Source: PALSA-607 sp036501485 (lineage in GTDB: Bacteria > Actinomycetota > Actinomycetes > Acidothermales > Acidothermaceae). From it: a stretch of 64,000 nucleotides of DNA. Both the position numbers and the translations under genes were made by a program. Under the pieces are notes generated by a model, which saw only the letters and a list, made by a program, of their open reading frames with translations, was not told where the DNA came from and did no database searches. The DNA is taken from positions 43,323-107,322 of the forward strand of contig DASYAG010000096.1 of NCBI GenBank assembly GCA_036501485.1, read 5' to 3'. Positions within the stretch are counted from its first letter, which is position 1. Every line of letters starts with the position of its first letter. Positions 1 to 7,805 of this stretch are shown here, piece after piece.

Positions 1-83
1 ATCACGCAAGCACACAACGGAAGCCTCACCCTGGCGCCTAGAGCGGCGGGCGGGCTCTGCGTCACGGTCGAACTACCTGCCGA

Positions 84-692
84 CTACCCGATGGGAAAGT
101 CGAAATAGGTATTCGGATACGGCTCGTGTTGCAGGGTGTAATGCCACCATTCGCGATCGTAGGAGCCGAAGCCACAGGCCTCCATGACGGAGCGAAGGTG
201 TTGACGGTTGCTCGCCTCGATCGGCGTGAGTCCGTCCGCCGTGTGATGGGAGACCGGATCCATCAGGTCATGGTCGCCACCCATAGGCGCAAGTTCACCG
301 GTCGCTAAGTCGTAGAAAGTTAGGTCAACTGTGGCGCCGCGACTGTGGCCCGATTTGGTGGCTACATACCCCTGTTCGAACATTGCTGGTCGGTCGATAT
401 TTGGATAGTGACGTGGCTTTCTGCGGCCGTCTTCCGCCTGTTGCGACCAGCGCAGGAAGCAATCCACTGCGCGTTGGGGGCGGTAGGCATCCCAGAGCAG
501 CAAACCAAAGCCAGACGATGCCGCTTTCTCTCGCGCTCTATAGAGAGCTGCGCACAGCGCTCGCGTGCCAACGATGCGATTTGCCTGGTACCCGTCCACG
601 GGTTTGCCGGTGAAGTTGTCCCAGGTGGCGTACTTCGCATCCCACCGTATGCCGGGCACGAACTCGTCAACAAAGACGAAGTCGCTGTTCAC
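84..692 (-). CDS. vanX: D-Ala-D-Ala dipeptidase VanX
   Basis: This zinc dipeptidase cleaves D-Ala-D-Ala so that only D-Ala-D-Lac enters cell-wall precursors. The product is 202 residues, the length of enterococcal VanX, and the known catalytic residues fall at the same numbers: Arg71, the zinc ligands His116 and Asp123 in SGHSRGATVD, Glu181 and the third zinc ligand His184 in EWWHY. There is no signal peptide, as expected for a cytoplasmic enzyme. Its ATG overlaps the stop of vanA by 4 bp, so the two are translationally coupled. Nothing recognisable follows it in the 83 bases to the window edge. Confidence 0.97.
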   Translation of the reverse strand: MNSDFVFVDEFVPGIRWDAKYATWDNFTGKPVDGYQANRIVGTRALCAALYRAREKAASSGFGLLLWDAYRPQRAVDCFLRWSQQAEDGRRKPRHYPNIDRPAMFEQGYVATKSGHSRGATVDLTFYDLATGELAPMGGDHDLMDPVSHHTADGLTPIEASNRQHLRSVMEACGFGSYDREWWHYTLQHEPYPNTYFDFPIG

Positions 693-1729
693 TCTCTTTT
701 TCCGTGCAGCGTCAGTGACACCAGCCGGTCGATGACATCAGCGAGGGGCAAGCCTGCGGCGGCCATCATCCTCGGGTATCGACTGTACGAGGTCATGCCC
801 GGCAACGTGTTGACCTCGTTGAGCACTACCGCTCCATCCGCTGTCAAGAACATGTCGACCCGCGCAAGTCCCTTGCATCCAAGGGCTCGGTAGATGGCTT
901 TCGCTGTGTCCTGCACGCGCAAACGCGACTCGGCTGAAATGTCGGCGGGAACGATGAACGTTGCGTTTTCGGAGCCGCTTTCTGGATCGCCCTCCTGATG
1001 GATTCTGAAGAATCCGTGTGACAGGGAGACTCGGTCGACCTCACCCGCAACCAATCCGAATCGTTCGCCCAAGATGGCGCAGCCCACCTCGCTGCCGACG
1101 ACGGCCTCCTCGATCAGTACCTTCGGGTCGAACTGCCGCGCAGCTTCAACGGCGCCGAGCAACTCCCCTTCTTCAGAGACCTTGCTGACGCCAAACGATG
1201 AGCCCGAACGCGCCGGCTTGACGAAAACGGGATACGGAAGGCCGTTGGGATCGATCCTTTCGTTCGGCCTGAGGATCCAGTGTCTCGGTGTGGCGATTCC
1301 CGCGCCGCTAGCGATGATGTAGGCCAACGACTTGTCCATGCACAACACGGAGCTTTGAATGTCGCAGCCCACGTAGGGGATGCCGGAGAGCTCCAGCAAA
1401 CCCTGTATCGCACCGTCCTCGCCGAACTTTCCATGCAGGACGGGAAACACCACGTCCAACCGCACCATCTCGTATCGATCGTGGCCTAAGACCAGCAATC
1501 CGTGAACGCTTCGATCTGGCGAGAGCACCACCGGTCGGCTGTTACGGCTCTCCCAGTTCGCGCCCGGGCCATCACACAGCTTCCACGCGCCAGTCATGGT
1601 GATCCCGATCCAAAAGGGCTCGTACCTCTCAAGATCGAGACATGTCGCGACCTCTTGTGCAGACTTGACGGAGACAGGATGTTCCTCGGAGCAGCCGCCG
1701 AAGATGATGCCGACCTTCAGCCTGTCCAC
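689..1729 (-). CDS. vanA: D-alanine--D-lactate ligase, VanA type
   Basis: This ATP-grasp ligase makes the depsipeptide D-Ala-D-Lac, which lowers vancomycin affinity for the cell wall. The product is 346 residues. The omega loop carries FRIHQE, the signature of VanA/VanB-type D-Lac ligases; its histidine corresponds to VanA His244. ARVDMF, NEVNTLPG and SYSRYPRMM are the conserved C-terminal ATP/Mg and substrate segments. It overlaps vanH by 13 bp upstream and vanX by 4 bp downstream. An ordinary Ddl ligase is unlikely given the omega loop and the neighbours. Confidence 0.96.
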   Translation of the reverse strand: MDRLKVGIIFGGCSEEHPVSVKSAQEVATCLDLERYEPFWIGITMTGAWKLCDGPGANWESRNSRPVVLSPDRSVHGLLVLGHDRYEMVRLDVVFPVLHGKFGEDGAIQGLLELSGIPYVGCDIQSSVLCMDKSLAYIIASGAGIATPRHWILRPNERIDPNGLPYPVFVKPARSGSSFGVSKVSEEGELLGAVEAARQFDPKVLIEEAVVGSEVGCAILGERFGLVAGEVDRVSLSHGFFRIHQEGDPESGSENATFIVPADISAESRLRVQDTAKAIYRALGCKGLARVDMFLTADGAVVLNEVNTLPGMTSYSRYPRMMAAAGLPLADVIDRLVSLTLHGKRE

Positions 1730-2685
1730 GCCGCGTTCTCCTCTTCGAACGCCACACAGTTGATAATGGAGTTTTCAACGGCGTCGCTCAAAGCGTGATC
1801 CGTGTAGTAGGCGGTGTGCGGGCTGATGAGGACGTTCGGAAGTTCCTGCAGCCGCAACAACAGTTGGTGTCCGACGGATCTGTTTCTCCAGTCGGCGTAG
1901 AAGATTCCGTCCTCTCCTTCGAGGACGTCCAGGGCCGCGCCGGCCAGCCTGCCGCCTTCGAGAGCCGAAAGAAGCGCTTCGGTGTCGAGGAGCCCGCCGC
2001 GTCCGGCATTTATTACCAACGCCCCGCTCTTCATCTGCGCGAGCCGGCGGCGATCAAGAAGATGGTGCGTCTCCACACTGAGCGGGGTGTGGAGTGTGAC
2101 CATGTCGCTCTGCCGTAGCAACTCGTCGAGCGGGACGTAGCGGGCAGATGTCGTGGGGCGATTGTCATATGCCAGAGTCCGGCAGCCGAATCCCTGCAGT
2201 CTGTCTATGACCGCTGCGCCAATGCGTCCTGTTCCGATCACCCCCACTGTCAGGTCACGTAGCTCTCGCCCGCGCACGTCGTGCAGGCGGTAGTCGTGAG
2301 CGTCTGCGCGGCGAATCATAGATTTCGCATTTCGCAACGCCATCAGCATGAGCATGAGCGTGTAGTCAGCCACGCTGTCGGGCGAGTAGGCGACGTTACC
2401 AACGCAGATGCCAACGCTTTCGGCGTACTCCACGTCAATGTGGTCGTAGCCGACGCTCCTGGTAGAGACGTAGCGGACTCCGGCAACGCTTAGCGCCCTC
2501 AAGGTGAAGTTCGTGATGCGAGTCTTGTGGCCGACGCTGATGCATCGGTTGCCACGCACGAACTCGACGTTGCTCTCGGAGACTGCGGCCTGCGTGATGG
2601 TTGGTGTCACGCCAAAGCGGGGCGCGATCTCGTGAAAGGCAGCGGCCTCGTCTGGGCCGCACCCATAGACAGTGATCCCACTCAT
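1717..2685 (-). CDS. vanH: D-lactate dehydrogenase VanH
   Basis: This NADH-dependent enzyme reduces pyruvate to D-lactate, the substrate of the VanA ligase. The product is 322 residues of the D-isomer 2-hydroxyacid dehydrogenase family: Rossmann motif GVIGTGRIGAAV, NAGRGGLLD, the segment ALDVLEGEDG and the catalytic histidine in SPHTAYY. The N terminus ITVYGCGPDEAAAF matches VanH proteins closely. GGAGG lies only one base before the ATG, so the start is less certain than the identity. It is the first gene of vanHAX and is divergent from the patatin gene. No vanR/vanS is visible in the window. Confidence 0.95.
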   Translation of the reverse strand: MSGITVYGCGPDEAAAFHEIAPRFGVTPTITQAAVSESNVEFVRGNRCISVGHKTRITNFTLRALSVAGVRYVSTRSVGYDHIDVEYAESVGICVGNVAYSPDSVADYTLMLMLMALRNAKSMIRRADAHDYRLHDVRGRELRDLTVGVIGTGRIGAAVIDRLQGFGCRTLAYDNRPTTSARYVPLDELLRQSDMVTLHTPLSVETHHLLDRRRLAQMKSGALVINAGRGGLLDTEALLSALEGGRLAGAALDVLEGEDGIFYADWRNRSVGHQLLLRLQELPNVLISPHTAYYTDHALSDAVENSIINCVAFEEENAAWTG

Positions 2686-2806
2686 GCCTCCAGTGAAGGC
2701 GGCGTGCTGTTACGGGCGCGTATGCATTTCGCCATAGGCCGACGATATGTTCCCGGCGCCTTGTATTTGGGTGGCAGCGGTTCCCCGGGAATGTCACAGT
2801 CTGCAG

Positions 2807-3748
2807 ATGGTGAACAACGTTGCTCTCGTTCTCGGCGGTGGCGGGGCTGCCGGAAACGCGTGGGAGATCGGCATCATTGCAGGCCTGGCCGAAGCTGGTC
2901 TCGACATGACAGAGTCCGCCGATTTGGTGATTGGCACCTCGGCCGGTGCTACCGCGGCAGCGCAGGTTCGCAGCGGCATACCGGCGGCGCAACTGTTCGC
3001 CTCCGTGGTGTCGCCACCGGTCCATCCGATTGGTCAAAACCGGGACCACCCGCCGTCCCTGCCAATGGCCACGGTGTTCGAGCGGATGAGGGCCATCGGT
3101 GCCACCGCCACCTCGGCGGCCGATCTGCAACGTGAGATGGGTGCGTTCGGCTTGGAAAGCGACTCCACAATCGGATCCGGGGCGGCGCAACGGCGCGCAA
3201 CCGTTGCCGCCAGGTTGCCCACGCAGCAATGGCCCGACAGACCAATGATCGTGACGGCCCTCGACGCTCATACCGGCGAGTTAGTTGCGTTCGACCGCGA
3301 TTCCGGTGTCGACCTTGTGGACGCGGTCACCGCGAGCACTGCGCTGCCCGGCGTCGTCCCCACGGTCAGCATCAAGGGCGGCCGCTATTTCGACGGTGGC
3401 GTGCGCTCCAGCGAAAACGCCGACCTTGCTTCGGGTTACGCGAACGTCGTGGTGCTCTCGCCGTTGGGCGGACGCAACAGGACACCACCAGAACCGGGCG
3501 CAAGCCCGGCTGGGCAGTTCGAGGGCCTGCGCAGATTCCCGGGCGCGGATCTTGAAAGCCAGGTCGAAGCCCTGCGCACGGAGGGCAGCTACGTCGCAGT
3601 GATCACACCGGACGCCGATTCTCGCGCGGCGATGGGTACGAACCAGATGGATCCCGCGACCCGGATCCCCTCCGCCCGCGCCGGTTTCACCCAGGGCAAG
3701 CTCGAGGCGACCCGGATCACGTTCGGTCGTGGTGCACCTACGCAATGA
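2807..3748 (+). CDS. Patatin-like phospholipase
   Basis: This is probably a serine acyl hydrolase acting on lipids at or near the membrane. The oxyanion-hole motif GGGGAAG lies near the N terminus, the nucleophile elbow GTSAG about 30 residues later, and the Asp of the Ser-Asp dyad in YFDGGVRS about two thirds along. An in-frame ATG at 2747 exists, but family homology begins at VNNVALVLGGGG, so the ATG at 2807 is preferred; it gives 313 residues. No clear Shine-Dalgarno precedes it. Its 3' end overlaps the convergent reductase gene by 11 bp. The substrate is unknown. Confidence 0.88.
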   Translation: MVNNVALVLGGGGAAGNAWEIGIIAGLAEAGLDMTESADLVIGTSAGATAAAQVRSGIPAAQLFASVVSPPVHPIGQNRDHPPSLPMATVFERMRAIGATATSAADLQREMGAFGLESDSTIGSGAAQRRATVAARLPTQQWPDRPMIVTALDAHTGELVAFDRDSGVDLVDAVTASTALPGVVPTVSIKGGRYFDGGVRSSENADLASGYANVVVLSPLGGRNRTPPEPGASPAGQFEGLRRFPGADLESQVEALRTEGSYVAVITPDADSRAAMGTNQMDPATRIPSARAGFTQGKLEATRITFGRGAPTQ

Positions 3749-4274
3749 TGCGGTAGTCGATGAGTAGGTAGCCAGTCGGTGACGTCGCGCTTCGGATTGG
3801 TTCGAGCCGAATCGGCGGCAACCCGTCGAGGAGTCTGCGGCCGCTGCCAACGACCTTCGGCGCGATCACGAGCCTCAGTTCGTCGACAACGCCTGCCGTG
3901 AGCAATGTCTGGACGACTGAGATACTGGCGTGTATTCCGATGTCGCCGCCGGGCCGGTCTTTCAAGGTCTGCACGACCTCAACCAGCTCGCCGTCCACTG
4001 CCGTCGAGTTGGCCCATCCGCGGTCGAGCGGCGTTGATGTCGCAACGTACTTTGTCACCCCGTTGATGAACGTCGCGAACGGCTCGACCTCGCTGCGCGG
4101 CCAGTACCCAGCCCACTCGTTGTAGCTGCGCCGGCCGAGAATGACGGCGTCTTGCGCGGTGATGACAGCGGCGAGGTTGGCGTCCATCGCGTCGTCCCAG
4201 TCTGTGAAGAACTTGTCGGGAGCCTCGGCAATGCCGTCCAAGGACACCAGCTCATACGCCACGATCTTTCGCAC
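3738..4274 (-). CDS. Dihydrofolate reductase family protein (RibD C-terminal-like)
   Basis: This is a small NADPH-binding reductase of the DHFR/RibD_C superfamily. The N-terminal strand IVAYELVSLDG, the segment AVILGRRSYNEWAGYW and the C-terminal LVIAPKVVGSGRRLLDGL are typical. The start is chosen at a GTG with GGGAGG eight bases upstream; a longer reading frame would put its start inside that ribosome-binding site. The product is 178 residues. It is the first of three family members within about 4 kb (also at 5292 and 7194). The physiological substrate of these stand-alone proteins is generally unknown, and this need not be a true folate enzyme. Confidence 0.85.
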   Translation of the reverse strand: MRKIVAYELVSLDGIAEAPDKFFTDWDDAMDANLAAVITAQDAVILGRRSYNEWAGYWPRSEVEPFATFINGVTKYVATSTPLDRGWANSTAVDGELVEVVQTLKDRPGGDIGIHASISVVQTLLTAGVVDELRLVIAPKVVGSGRRLLDGLPPIRLEPIRSATSPTGYLLIDYRIIA

Positions 4275-4334
4275 CCTCAACACCTCCCGTCATTGAGACG
4301 AACAGGTGGCGTCAAACTCATCGGTAGCCGAACA

Positions 4335-4988
4335 TCACGGCCAGAGAAGTTGCTTCGTCCAACTGTCGCCGTCGCGCTCGTACCGGACTCTGGTGTGCTT
4401 ACGGTCCTTGTCGCCTTGCCAGAACTCCACCTGTTCGGCCCGCAGGGTGTACAGAATCCACTCGCTTACGACAAGCCCGGGCTCACGCGCCAGCCGCTCC
4501 AGAGCCTGCTTCGCTGCAATGTCGACGGAACTTTGATCGTCGAGTGGCGTGCTTTGGAGACCGCTCATGGCCGACGCGCGTGAACCGTCCGATCGGGCCA
4601 GGAAGTCCGCGGCGCTGCGCTTCGCAGACTCGGCGCGTACCGTGCCGCGCACCCGGACCTGCCGGGCTAGTTCCGGCCAATAGAAGGTCAGGGCCGCCAC
4701 GGCGTTCACGGCCAGCTCGCGACCCTTCGGACTCGCGCCGTGAACAGCGAATTGCCAGCCATCTGAGTCGACATTCTTCAGCAACAGCACTCGCGCCGAC
4801 GGGACACCGTCCTCGCCGATCGTTGACAGTGTCATCGAGTGCGGTTCACGGACACCAGCGGTCACCGCGGCGACAAGCCACCCCTCGAAGCACATGACGG
4901 GATCTGCGGGAGTCGCGGCGGGCTCGAAGCCGGGCAGGTCACCTTCGAACACCGGAAGGTCGCGAAGATATTGCCGAATGTCGTTCAA
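4335..4988 (-). CDS. Pyridoxamine 5'-phosphate oxidase-like flavoprotein
   Basis: The 217-residue product follows the PdxH pattern. RVLLLKNVDSDGWQFAVHGASPKG corresponds in part to the FMN-binding strand pair, TFYWPELARQVRVRG to the dimer core, and EFWQGDKDRKHTR to the C-terminal substrate/FMN segment. PdxH oxidises pyridoxine or pyridoxamine phosphate to pyridoxal phosphate with FMN and oxygen. The N-terminal region is more divergent, and PhzG-like or other split-barrel oxidases are alternatives, so no gene symbol is given. The start is a TTG with GGGAGA five bases upstream. It lies between two DHFR-like genes but is not tightly coupled to either. Confidence 0.78.
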   Translation of the reverse strand: MNDIRQYLRDLPVFEGDLPGFEPAATPADPVMCFEGWLVAAVTAGVREPHSMTLSTIGEDGVPSARVLLLKNVDSDGWQFAVHGASPKGRELAVNAVAALTFYWPELARQVRVRGTVRAESAKRSAADFLARSDGSRASAMSGLQSTPLDDQSSVDIAAKQALERLAREPGLVVSEWILYTLRAEQVEFWQGDKDRKHTRVRYERDGDSWTKQLLWP

Positions 4989-5291
4989 CTGGATCTCCCG
5001 TCAGGTCGATCGTGCCGGTCGCGGCGCCCCAATGAGTCTCCCAGTTCCATCTCTGCGGGGCATCCGCTTTGTGCAGCTCAGGCTGGCCGCGTGCTCAAGC
5101 TGTGGTCACCGTGTCGCGCGAACCGATCGAGCCATTGGCGGCGTGATCCAGGCGGCGTCGCCTCTTCGGTAAAAGCGTTGGGGCGGCCACCGACGGCACT
5201 AGCGGCGCGACGCGCCTGCGCAACCGGGACGACGACCAGGGCGTCCCCGTGCCACCCTGCCAGCTGCCGTCGGCCGGCGGCGACTAGCAGG
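4989..5291. other. Intergenic stretch with no supported gene
   Basis: These 303 bases separate the PdxH-like gene from the DHFR-like gene. An 82-codon open frame on the minus strand overlaps the downstream reductase and has no recognisable domain or convincing start. I see no RNA gene or strong hairpin. The promoter of the PdxH-like gene probably lies at its left end. Confidence 0.5.
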
Positions 5292-5852
5292 TCAGCCGCG
5301 GGTGCGGTAGCGCAGATACACGACACCGCTCGCGAACCGACGTTCGTCTAGCAGCTCCAGCTCGATGTGGATATCGCTCGGCAGCGACTGCTTACCTCCG
5401 CCCACAATTACCGGAACGACGAACAAGTGACACTCATCGACCAGCCCCGCCTTGAACGCGTGCGCCGCCAGCTCTGCACCTCCCACGATCAGGTCGCTGG
5501 TAGCTGAGGCCTTCATCGTGCGCACGGCGTCGGTGTCGAATTGGCGCACAAGGCTGGTCTTGGCGGTGGGTAGGTGGTCGAGGGTCGTGGAGTACACGAT
5601 CTTTTCCGCTGCCTGCCAGACGTTGGCGAAGTCGCCCATCAGTTCCGACTGGGCGGCAAGGGCGGGCACGGTTTCCCAGATGGCCATCGCCTCGTACAGG
5701 CGCCGTCCGTAGAGGTAGGTGCCTACTGGGCGAACAACGTTGGTGATAAACGCGAAGTATTCGTCGCTTGGGGCCGTCCAGTCGAAGTTGCCGGCAGCAT
5801 CCTCGATGTAGCCGTCAACGGACACATTCGACACGTAGATCAGCTTGGCCAT
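5292..5852 (-). CDS. Dihydrofolate reductase family protein (second copy)
   Basis: The 186-residue product belongs to the DHFR/RibD_C superfamily: LIYVSNVSVDGYIED at the N terminus, TYLYGRRLYEAMAIWE, and LIVGGAELAAHAFKAGLVDECHLF before the C-terminal strand pair. It is a predicted NADPH-dependent reductase of unknown substrate. Its ribosome-binding site AGGAGA overlaps the TAG stop of the upstream SDR gene, with 10 bases between stop and ATG, so the two form an operon. It is diverged from the copies at 3738 and 7194, so this is an old family rather than a recent duplication. Confidence 0.86.
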   Translation of the reverse strand: MAKLIYVSNVSVDGYIEDAAGNFDWTAPSDEYFAFITNVVRPVGTYLYGRRLYEAMAIWETVPALAAQSELMGDFANVWQAAEKIVYSTTLDHLPTAKTSLVRQFDTDAVRTMKASATSDLIVGGAELAAHAFKAGLVDECHLFVVPVIVGGGKQSLPSDIHIELELLDERRFASGVVYLRYRTRG

Positions 5853-5862
5853 GCGCGTTCTC

Positions 5863-6654
5863 CTAAGGCAGCGGACGCAGTCGGAGGGCGTGGGTGTCCA
5901 GCTCGATGACCTCGTCTGCTCGTGACGCCAGTGAGCGCCAGTCGTCTATTGCCGCACGGATGTAACGACCCGAGAGCGCATCGAGCATCCCTTGGTCGAG
6001 ATCCATGATCAGGTCGACGGGCGTCTCGATCGGCGTCCAAGTGTCCTCGTCGTCCCAGATCTCGGTGAAGACCTCCGCGGTCATGTCGGTCTTCACCATG
6101 CCGGGCGACATCGAGAACACTCGCACTCCGGCACTGAAGCACTCCCCCGCCACCGCTTCGGTGAAGCGGTTCACAGCGGCCTTGCTCGCCATGTAGGCCG
6201 ACGTCAGTTGGCCGTCGTTGTCGAGCCCCACGGGGAAAGTCGCCGCGCCCGAAGAGAGGTTCACGATCCGGCCGCTACCGCGGGCCATCATCGCCGGCAG
6301 AATCGCGCGGGTGCACAGATACGTGCCCCGAACGTTGATCTCGAAGACGCGCCACCAATCCTGCTCCGGCAGCTCCCAAGTAAGACCGCTACCGCCGGAA
6401 ATCGCGGCATTGTTCACCAGCAGATCGGGAACGCCGAGCTCGGCAAGAATGCGCGCGAATACGTCTGAAACTCCCGCTGGGTCAATCACGTCGAGCACGA
6501 ACGGAATAGCACCAGTCGCAGCAGCTACTTCGTCGAGGTCGTTGGCCGACCGCGCGATCGCCGCCACTGCCTGACCCGCTGCGGTAAGCCGCTCAGTCAA
6601 CGCGCGTCCGATGCCGCGACTCGCGCCTGTCACTACTGCTACCCGGGCCGCCAT
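5863..6654 (-). CDS. SDR family NAD(P)-dependent oxidoreductase
   Basis: This 263-residue short-chain dehydrogenase has the cofactor motif TGASRGIG at residues 9-16, LVNNAAIS, a catalytic serine in VNLSSGAA and the YMASK form of YxxxK. The C terminus is longer than in minimal SDRs, and the acidic stretch EIWDDEDTW is unusual. The substrate cannot be predicted. It is the first gene of a two-gene operon with the DHFR-like protein at 5292. A TAGGGT box six bases before its ATG suggests a leaderless transcript. Confidence 0.9.
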   Translation of the reverse strand: MAARVAVVTGASRGIGRALTERLTAAGQAVAAIARSANDLDEVAAATGAIPFVLDVIDPAGVSDVFARILAELGVPDLLVNNAAISGGSGLTWELPEQDWWRVFEINVRGTYLCTRAILPAMMARGSGRIVNLSSGAATFPVGLDNDGQLTSAYMASKAAVNRFTEAVAGECFSAGVRVFSMSPGMVKTDMTAEVFTEIWDDEDTWTPIETPVDLIMDLDQGMLDALSGRYIRAAIDDWRSLASRADEVIELDTHALRLRPLP

Positions 6655-6660
6655 CCGGCC

Positions 6661-6666
6661 ACCCTA
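6661..6666 (-). promoter_or_regulatory. Leaderless -10 box of the SDR gene
   Basis: TAGGGT is followed by six bases and then the ATG at 6654. This matches the actinobacterial TANNNT box of leaderless transcripts, and no Shine-Dalgarno is present. Confidence 0.6.
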
Positions 6667-6674
6667 ACGTTTGC

Positions 6675-7079
6675 CTAGTGCAGTGCTGCGAGTGCGACCA
6701 CTACTGCGATGACCGCCGCAATGACGGCGGCCGGTGCCAGCGTCTCCTTCGCCTTGATGGCGCGAACCGACAACATGATGGGGACGATTCCGATGAGCAC
6801 GAAGTGTGTGGTCACGGCCAGCAGGACGTAGGCCGCCACTACCGCGATTGCGGTGAGGGAGTGCCTGTTGCGCTTGGCGAAGGTCATATTGGCCGCGGTC
6901 GGAGCGTATGCATAAGGCTGGGGCACTAACGCAGGGGTGGCGAAGGATTGTGGGGCGTTCGGGGCAGCTGGGTGCGTGTGCGTCGTCCAGGCGCTGCCGT
7001 CCCACCACCGAAGCGCTCCGCCCGGATTGCTGGGGTCTGGGTGCCAACCGGGAGTCGCGGCCGTCGTGTTCATCGTCAT
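6675..7079 (-). CDS. DUF2510 domain membrane protein
   Basis: The 134-residue product begins with a DUF2510 module around GWHPDPSNPGGALRWWDGS, a tryptophan-rich motif common at the N termini of actinobacterial membrane proteins. A proline/alanine-rich linker follows, then two predicted transmembrane segments (LTAIAVVAAYVLLAVTTHF onward, and AAVIAAVIAVVVALAAL at the C terminus) separated by a short basic loop RAIKAK. It is probably an integral membrane protein of unknown function. A second ATG two codons downstream is an equally possible start. It lies just upstream of the SDR gene but is separated from it by that gene's own promoter. Confidence 0.8.
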   Translation of the reverse strand: MTMNTTAATPGWHPDPSNPGGALRWWDGSAWTTHTHPAAPNAPQSFATPALVPQPYAYAPTAANMTFAKRNRHSLTAIAVVAAYVLLAVTTHFVLIGIVPIMLSVRAIKAKETLAPAAVIAAVIAVVVALAALH

Positions 7080-7179
7080 GACTCAATGATCGGTGGCGAG
7101 CGCACGGCACCTGACGAGAACGGCTCGCAACCACCCGTACGGACGAATGCCGCCCACCGATGAATTCTGGCCCGCTCCG

Positions 7180-7185
7180 TAGTCT
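7180..7185 (+). promoter_or_regulatory. Leaderless -10 box of the DHFR-like gene at 7194
   Basis: TAGTCT lies eight bases before the ATG at 7194 and only two before an in-frame ATG at 7188. This favours the second ATG as the real, leaderless start. Confidence 0.55.
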
Positions 7186-7193
7186 GCATGTCC

Positions 7194-7805
7194 ATGAGCC
7201 TTATTACCTGTCACGTCTCGATCTCCGTCGACGGCTTCATCGCAGGGCGTGACCAGAGCCGCGAGAACCCGATCGGGATCGGCGGTATCAAGCTCCATCA
7301 GTGGCACGCGTTCGCCGAAGACGGACCGATTCATGAGGGTGACGCCGCCGCGCGCGATGACCTGATGCGCACGGTCGGGGCGGTCATCATGGGCCGCAAC
7401 ATGTACGGCCCGATCCGCGGTGAGTGGGACGCCGATTGGCGAGGGTGGTGGGGAGACAACCCGCCGTACCACTCACCGGTGTTCGTGCTGACCCACTATC
7501 CGCACCAGCCGATCGTGATGGACGGCGGCACCACGTTCTACTTTGTCACGGGCGGATTCGACGCTGCCCTCGACCAGGCGAAGGACGCCGCCGCGGGCGG
7601 CGACATCCGTATCTCCGGCGGCGCCTCGACCATCCGACAGGCGTTCGCCGCGGGCGTGATCGACGAACTCACGCTTGACATCGGGCCCGCGCTACTCGGC
7701 AGCGGCGAGCGATTATTCGAGGGCGTCGAGGATCCAGGGTTCGAGCAAGTGGGCGTGACGTACTCGCCGTACGCGACGCACGTTCACTACCGTGTCGTGC
7801 GCTGA
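7194..7805 (+). CDS. Dihydrofolate reductase family protein (third copy)
   Basis: The product is 203 residues from the ATG at 7194. TCHVSISVDGFIAG at the N terminus, GAVIMGRNMYGP, GDIRISGGASTIRQAFAAG and LTLDIGPALLGSGERLFEG identify the DHFR/RibD_C superfamily. It is a predicted NADPH-dependent reductase of unknown substrate. It is the longest of the three local members, with an insertion rich in His/Trp/Asp (HQWHAF, ADWRGWWGDN). The last 19 bases overlap the convergent membrane-protein gene. Confidence 0.87.
   Translation: MSLITCHVSISVDGFIAGRDQSRENPIGIGGIKLHQWHAFAEDGPIHEGDAAARDDLMRTVGAVIMGRNMYGPIRGEWDADWRGWWGDNPPYHSPVFVLTHYPHQPIVMDGGTTFYFVTGGFDAALDQAKDAAAGGDIRISGGASTIRQAFAAGVIDELTLDIGPALLGSGERLFEGVEDPGFEQVGVTYSPYATHVHYRVVR

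Noticed and set aside
5078..5326. 82-codon minus-strand ORF overlapping the DHFR-like gene
   Set aside because: It has no domain, no ribosome-binding site and overlaps a well-supported gene; it looks like chance in high-GC DNA.
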